A stretch of 64,000 nt of DNA from Sulfuricella sp. Lineage in GTDB: Bacteria > Pseudomonadota > Gammaproteobacteria > Burkholderiales > Sulfuricellaceae. Below the pieces are notes generated by a model that saw only the letters and a list, made by a program, of their open reading frames with translations, was not told where the DNA came from and made no database searches. The DNA is taken from contig JAQTLK010000001.1 of assembly GCA_028714955.1 (NCBI GenBank), forward strand, positions 31,950 through 95,949, written 5' to 3'. This document shows positions 57,738 through 64,000 of the stretch, one piece after another. Both the position numbers and the translations under genes were made by a program. Each line of letters opens with the position of its first letter. The first letter of the stretch is position 1.

Positions 57738-59878
57738 ACCGCTTCCAGCCTGGCATACTCCAGCGCCAGCCATTTCACTCCGGCGTGGCTGAAGCTTACC
57801 TGCACCCGCGCATCCGCGCCGCGTCCCTCGCTGTTGATGATAATGCCCGGGCCAAACTTGGGGTGCGATACCGCCTGGCCGATATGCCAGCCCGATGCGC
57901 CGGCGGATTCGGCCCTTGTTGCCGGCCGCTGCATGGGTTGTGGCGCGCTGTCGCGGTTGATGCGTTTCAGCAATGACGGCGGTAGTTCTTCCAGAAAGCG
58001 CGAGGCGATGCCGTAACGCTGCTGCCCGTGCAGCATACGGCTGTCGGCATAGCTGAGGTAAAGCCGCCGCCGTGCACGGGTAATGGCCACATACATCAGG
58101 CGCCGCTCTTCTTCCACGCCGTCCTTTTCCCTGCTGCTGTTTTCATGCGGGAACAGCCCTTCTTCCAGCCCGCTGAGGAACACGGCATGGAACTCCAGCC
58201 CCTTGGCGGCATGTACCGTCATCAATTGCAGCGCTTCCTGCCCGGCGATGGCTTGATGTTCGCCGGCCTCGAGCGATGCGTGGGACAGGAACGCGGTGAG
58301 TGGATCGACATCCTCCTCCCCCGCTTCGCGCGAATATTCGAGCTCGAAGGCAGCAGCAGCGTTGATCAGTTCGTTGAGGTTTTCCAGGCGGTCGGCGCCC
58401 TCTTTCTCATTCTTGTAATGGGCGAGCAGCCCGCTTTGCTCCAGCATGTGCTCGACCTGCTCCGCCAGGGGCAATGCCGCGCACGCCTCGCGCATGTTTT
58501 CGACCAGTGCGCTAAACCCCTGGATGGCAACGCCAGCCTTGCCGCCCAGACGCTTGAGCTGGGCCGCCTGCCACAGGCTGACACCCTCACTGCGGGCGAT
58601 TTCCTGCAAGGACTCCAGGCTGCGTGCGCCGACGCCGCGGGCCGGGAAATTGAGCACCCGGAGCAGGGCGCCATCGTCGTCCGAATTGCCGATCAGGCGC
58701 AGGTAAGCCAGCGCGTGCTTGATTTCCTGGCGCTCGAAGAAGCGCAGTCCGCCATAGACGCGGTAAGGCACCGCGGCATTGAACAAGGCATGTTCCAGTA
58801 CGCGCGATTGCGCGTTGGAGCGATACAGCAGGGCGATGCCGGAGAGCGGGATGCCTTCGCGCTGCAAGGCTTTCACCTCGTCCACGATGAAGCCGGCTTC
58901 CTCGTAGTCGGAGTGGGCCTCGAACACTCGAATCGGTTCGCCCGAGCCCTCCGCCGTCCACAGATTCTTGCCCAGGCGGCTCTGGTTGTGGCGGATCAGG
59001 GCGTTGGCGGCGTCGAGAATGTTGCCGTGAGAGCGGTAGTTCTGCTCCAGGCGAATGATTTCTTTGACATGAAAGTCGCGCTCGAAATCGGCCATGTTGC
59101 CCACGCGCGCGCCGCGGAAGGCGTAGATCGACTGGTCGTCGTCGCCCACCGCGAACACCGCGGCCTGTTCCCCCGCCAGCAGCTTGAGCCACTGGTATTG
59201 CAGGTGGTTGGTATCCTGGAACTCGTCCACCAGGATGTGTTGGAAGCGGCTCTGGTAGTGCCGGCGCAAGGCCGTTTCGTGCAACAGCAGCTCGTGGCAG
59301 CGCAGCAGCAGTTCGGCGAAATCCACCACGCCTTCGCGCTGGCACTGCTCGTCGTAAGCCGCGTAGAGCTCCTGTTGCTTGCGCGTATAGGGGTCGAAGG
59401 CTTCGACCTTCTGGGCGCGCAATCCCTGTTCCTTGCAACCGTTGATGAAATGCTGCAATTGCTTGGGCGGGTATTTCTCGTCGTCCACGTTGAGCGCTTT
59501 GAGCAGGCGCTTGATGGCGCCCAGTTGATCGGCCGAGTCGAGAATCTGGAACAGTGCGGGCAAGCCGGCTTCGCGGTGATGCGCGCGCAGCATGCGGTTG
59601 GCCAGTCCGTGGAACGTGCCGATCCACATGCCGCGCGTATTGATCGGCAGCAGTGCCCCGAGGCGCGCGAGCATTTCCTTGGCTGCCTTGTTGGTGAAGG
59701 TGACGGCAAAAATGCCGCTGGGGCTGGCCTGGCCGGACTGGATCAGCCAGGCGATGCGGGTGGTGAGCACCCGCGTCTTGCCGCTGCCGGCGCCGGCCAG
59801 AATCAATGCGGACTCATGCGGCAGGGTAACGGCAGCGAGTTGTTCCGGGTTGAGGCCGCGCAGCAGGGGTGTGGTCAT
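57734..59878 (-). CDS. UvrD/PcrA/Rep-type SF1 DNA helicase
   Basis: LNPEQLAAVTLPHESALILAGAGSGKTRVLTTRIAWL; VGDDDQSIYAFRGA; VHAAKGLEF. Confidence 0.95.
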   Translation of the reverse strand: MTTPLLRGLNPEQLAAVTLPHESALILAGAGSGKTRVLTTRIAWLIQSGQASPSGIFAVTFTNKAAKEMLARLGALLPINTRGMWIGTFHGLANRMLRAHHREAGLPALFQILDSADQLGAIKRLLKALNVDDEKYPPKQLQHFINGCKEQGLRAQKVEAFDPYTRKQQELYAAYDEQCQREGVVDFAELLLRCHELLLHETALRRHYQSRFQHILVDEFQDTNHLQYQWLKLLAGEQAAVFAVGDDDQSIYAFRGARVGNMADFERDFHVKEIIRLEQNYRSHGNILDAANALIRHNQSRLGKNLWTAEGSGEPIRVFEAHSDYEEAGFIVDEVKALQREGIPLSGIALLYRSNAQSRVLEHALFNAAVPYRVYGGLRFFERQEIKHALAYLRLIGNSDDDGALLRVLNFPARGVGARSLESLQEIARSEGVSLWQAAQLKRLGGKAGVAIQGFSALVENMREACAALPLAEQVEHMLEQSGLLAHYKNEKEGADRLENLNELINAAAAFELEYSREAGEEDVDPLTAFLSHASLEAGEHQAIAGQEALQLMTVHAAKGLEFHAVFLSGLEEGLFPHENSSREKDGVEEERRLMYVAITRARRRLYLSYADSRMLHGQQRYGIASRFLEELPPSLLKRINRDSAPQPMQRPATRAESAGASGWHIGQAVSHPKFGPGIIINSEGRGADARVQVSFSHAGVKWLALEYARLEAV

Positions 59879-59893
59879 GGTATTGTCAAATAA

Positions 59894-59916
59894 AAAGGCC
59901 GGGATCCCCGGCCTTT
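59894..59916 (-). terminator. Intrinsic terminator downstream of prk
   Basis: aaaggccggg-atc-cccggccttt; on the minus strand the stem is followed by TTATTT. Confidence 0.8.
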
Positions 59917-59935
59917 GTCTTCAAGCGCCGGGCGC

Positions 59936-60826
59936 TCAGGCTTTTTTCTTGTTTTCGATCAGCTCATGGATGAGCGGGGAAAGAATCACCTCCATCGCGA
60001 AACCCATCTTGCCGCCAGGCACCACGATGGTGTTGGGGCGCGACATGAACGAATCGTGAATCATGTTGAGATAGTAAGGGAAATCCACGCCCTTGGGGTT
60101 GCGGAAGCGGATCACCACGAAGCTCTCGTCCGGCGTCGGAATGTCTCGCGCGATAAAGGGGTTGGAGGTGTCCACCGTCGGCACGCGCTGGAAATTGACA
60201 TGGGTGCGGGAGAATTGCGGCGTGATGTAGTTCACGTAGTCGGGCATGCGGCGCAGGATGGTATGCACCGTTGCTTCCGCCGAGTAGCCGCGCTCCTTGG
60301 CGTCGCGGTGAATTTTCTGGATCCATTCCAGGTTGACGATCGGCACCACGCCCACGCCCAGGTCCACGTGTTTGGCGGCATCGACATTGCCGTTCTGGAT
60401 CAGGCCGTGCAGGCCTTCGTAAAACAGCAGGTCGGTGCCCTTGGGGAGGTCTTCCCAGGGCGTGAATTCGCCGGCCTTCAGCTGGGTGCCGAGGCGGGCG
60501 TTCTGATCCGCGGCCTCGGCATCGGAGTGAATGTAATAGCGTTTTTTGCAGGAGCCGGTTTTGCCATAGGTCTTGAACATTTCCTCGATCTTGTCGAAAT
60601 GGTTGGCTTCCGGACCGAAATGGCTGAAGTAGGGATTGCCCCCCTCCTCCGCTTTTTTCGAGGCCGCCTTGAACTCAACGCGACCGAGTGAGTGCATGCT
60701 ATCGCCCTCAACTACGCCAGCCGTGATGTTTTCGCGGTAAAAAATGTGTTCGAAGGCGACTTTGACGGTGGTGGTGCCTGCGCCTGACGATCCGGTGACA
60801 GCGACGACTGGGTGTTTCTTGGACAT
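59936..60826 (-). CDS. prk: Phosphoribulokinase (proteobacterial class I type)
   Basis: MSKKHPVVAVTGSSGAGTTTVKVAFEHIFYRENITAGVVEGDSMHS; FYEGLHG. Confidence 0.96.
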   Translation of the reverse strand: MSKKHPVVAVTGSSGAGTTTVKVAFEHIFYRENITAGVVEGDSMHSLGRVEFKAASKKAEEGGNPYFSHFGPEANHFDKIEEMFKTYGKTGSCKKRYYIHSDAEAADQNARLGTQLKAGEFTPWEDLPKGTDLLFYEGLHGLIQNGNVDAAKHVDLGVGVVPIVNLEWIQKIHRDAKERGYSAEATVHTILRRMPDYVNYITPQFSRTHVNFQRVPTVDTSNPFIARDIPTPDESFVVIRFRNPKGVDFPYYLNMIHDSFMSRPNTIVVPGGKMGFAMEVILSPLIHELIENKKKA

Positions 60827-60930
60827 GGTTTGGAATCCCCGAAAATAATTGATCTTGAATATCAAAGTATAATCGTGACATGACCATCTTGTCACTATGC
60901 TCAACACCATGCTGGACGGCGATGGGCTGA

Positions 60931-63516
<2,586 letters not shown>

Positions 63517-63523
63517 AATCTTC

Positions 63524-64000
63524 ATGAAAAAAATCCTTATCCTGGGCTTGCTCCTGATGTTGGGTGCTTGCGGCTTCCAGCTGCGCGGTGCCGCGCAACT
63601 GCCGTTCAGGTCGTTGTACGTCGATGGCGGCGGCAGTGCACTGGGCGTGGATTTGCAGCGCGCGCTGCGTTACGGCAGCAACGTGAAGATCGCGGCCACG
63701 CCGGGCGAGGCGCAGGCGGTGCTGCAGGTGCTGGGCGAAAGCCGCGAAAAGCGCATCCTTTCGATTGGCTCGAGTGGCCGGGTCAGCGAGTATGTGCTGT
63801 TCTACCGTCTTTCATTCCGCCTGCACGATGGCAAGGGCAAGGAACTGATGCCCGCCCAGTTGCTCGAATTGAAACGCGATATTTCCTTCAGTGATGCCCA
63901 GGTGCTGGCGAAGGAGCAGGAGGAGGCGATGCTGTACCGGGATATGCAGAACGACGCGGTACAGCAGATCATCCGGCGCCTCAACACGGTCAAGATTTAA
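63524..64000 (+). CDS. lptE: LPS-assembly lipoprotein LptE
   Basis: MKKILILGLLLMLGACGFQLRGAAQLPFRSLYVDG; lipobox LGAC; follows leuS. Confidence 0.93.
   Translation: MKKILILGLLLMLGACGFQLRGAAQLPFRSLYVDGGGSALGVDLQRALRYGSNVKIAATPGEAQAVLQVLGESREKRILSIGSSGRVSEYVLFYRLSFRLHDGKGKELMPAQLLELKRDISFSDAQVLAKEQEEAMLYRDMQNDAVQQIIRRLNTVKI

Overview
The window is a continuous, gene-dense chromosomal segment from an autotrophic betaproteobacterium (protein style and gene order fit Nitrosomonadales/Gallionellales-like taxa; this is inference). It spans the replication-origin neighbourhood. dnaA-dnaN-gyrB run rightward from about 31.98 kb. rpmH-rnpA-yidD-yidC-mnmE-mnmG-rsmG-parA-parB-atpIBEFHAGDC-glmU-glmS run leftward. 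To the far left are priA, argS, a SPOR protein, dsbA, a LuxR-type response regulator and an apbE-rseC-rnfABCDGE-rnfH operon. To the right are topA, smg, dprA, a LysM protein, def-fmt-rsmB-DUF4390-ntrY-ntrX-trkA-trkH, polA, a LOG-family gene, a DUF2782 gene, thrB, a BPSS1780-type membrane protein, a uvrD/pcrA-type helicase, prk (phosphoribulokinase), leuS and lptE. I see no prophage, transposase, CRISPR array, defence island, rRNA or tRNA, and no convincing new multi-gene system. The observations most worth follow-up are: (1) a REP-like palindromic repeat inserted in frame in leuS; (2) an NtrX whose AAA+ domain has lost its Walker motifs and GAFTGA loop; (3) a DnaA-box inverted pair upstream of priA; (4) two parS sites, one abutting the gyrB start; (5) three types of intergenic palindromic/MITE-like element; (6) a candidate small RNA upstream of apbE; (7) a perfect 30-bp palindrome inside rnpA.
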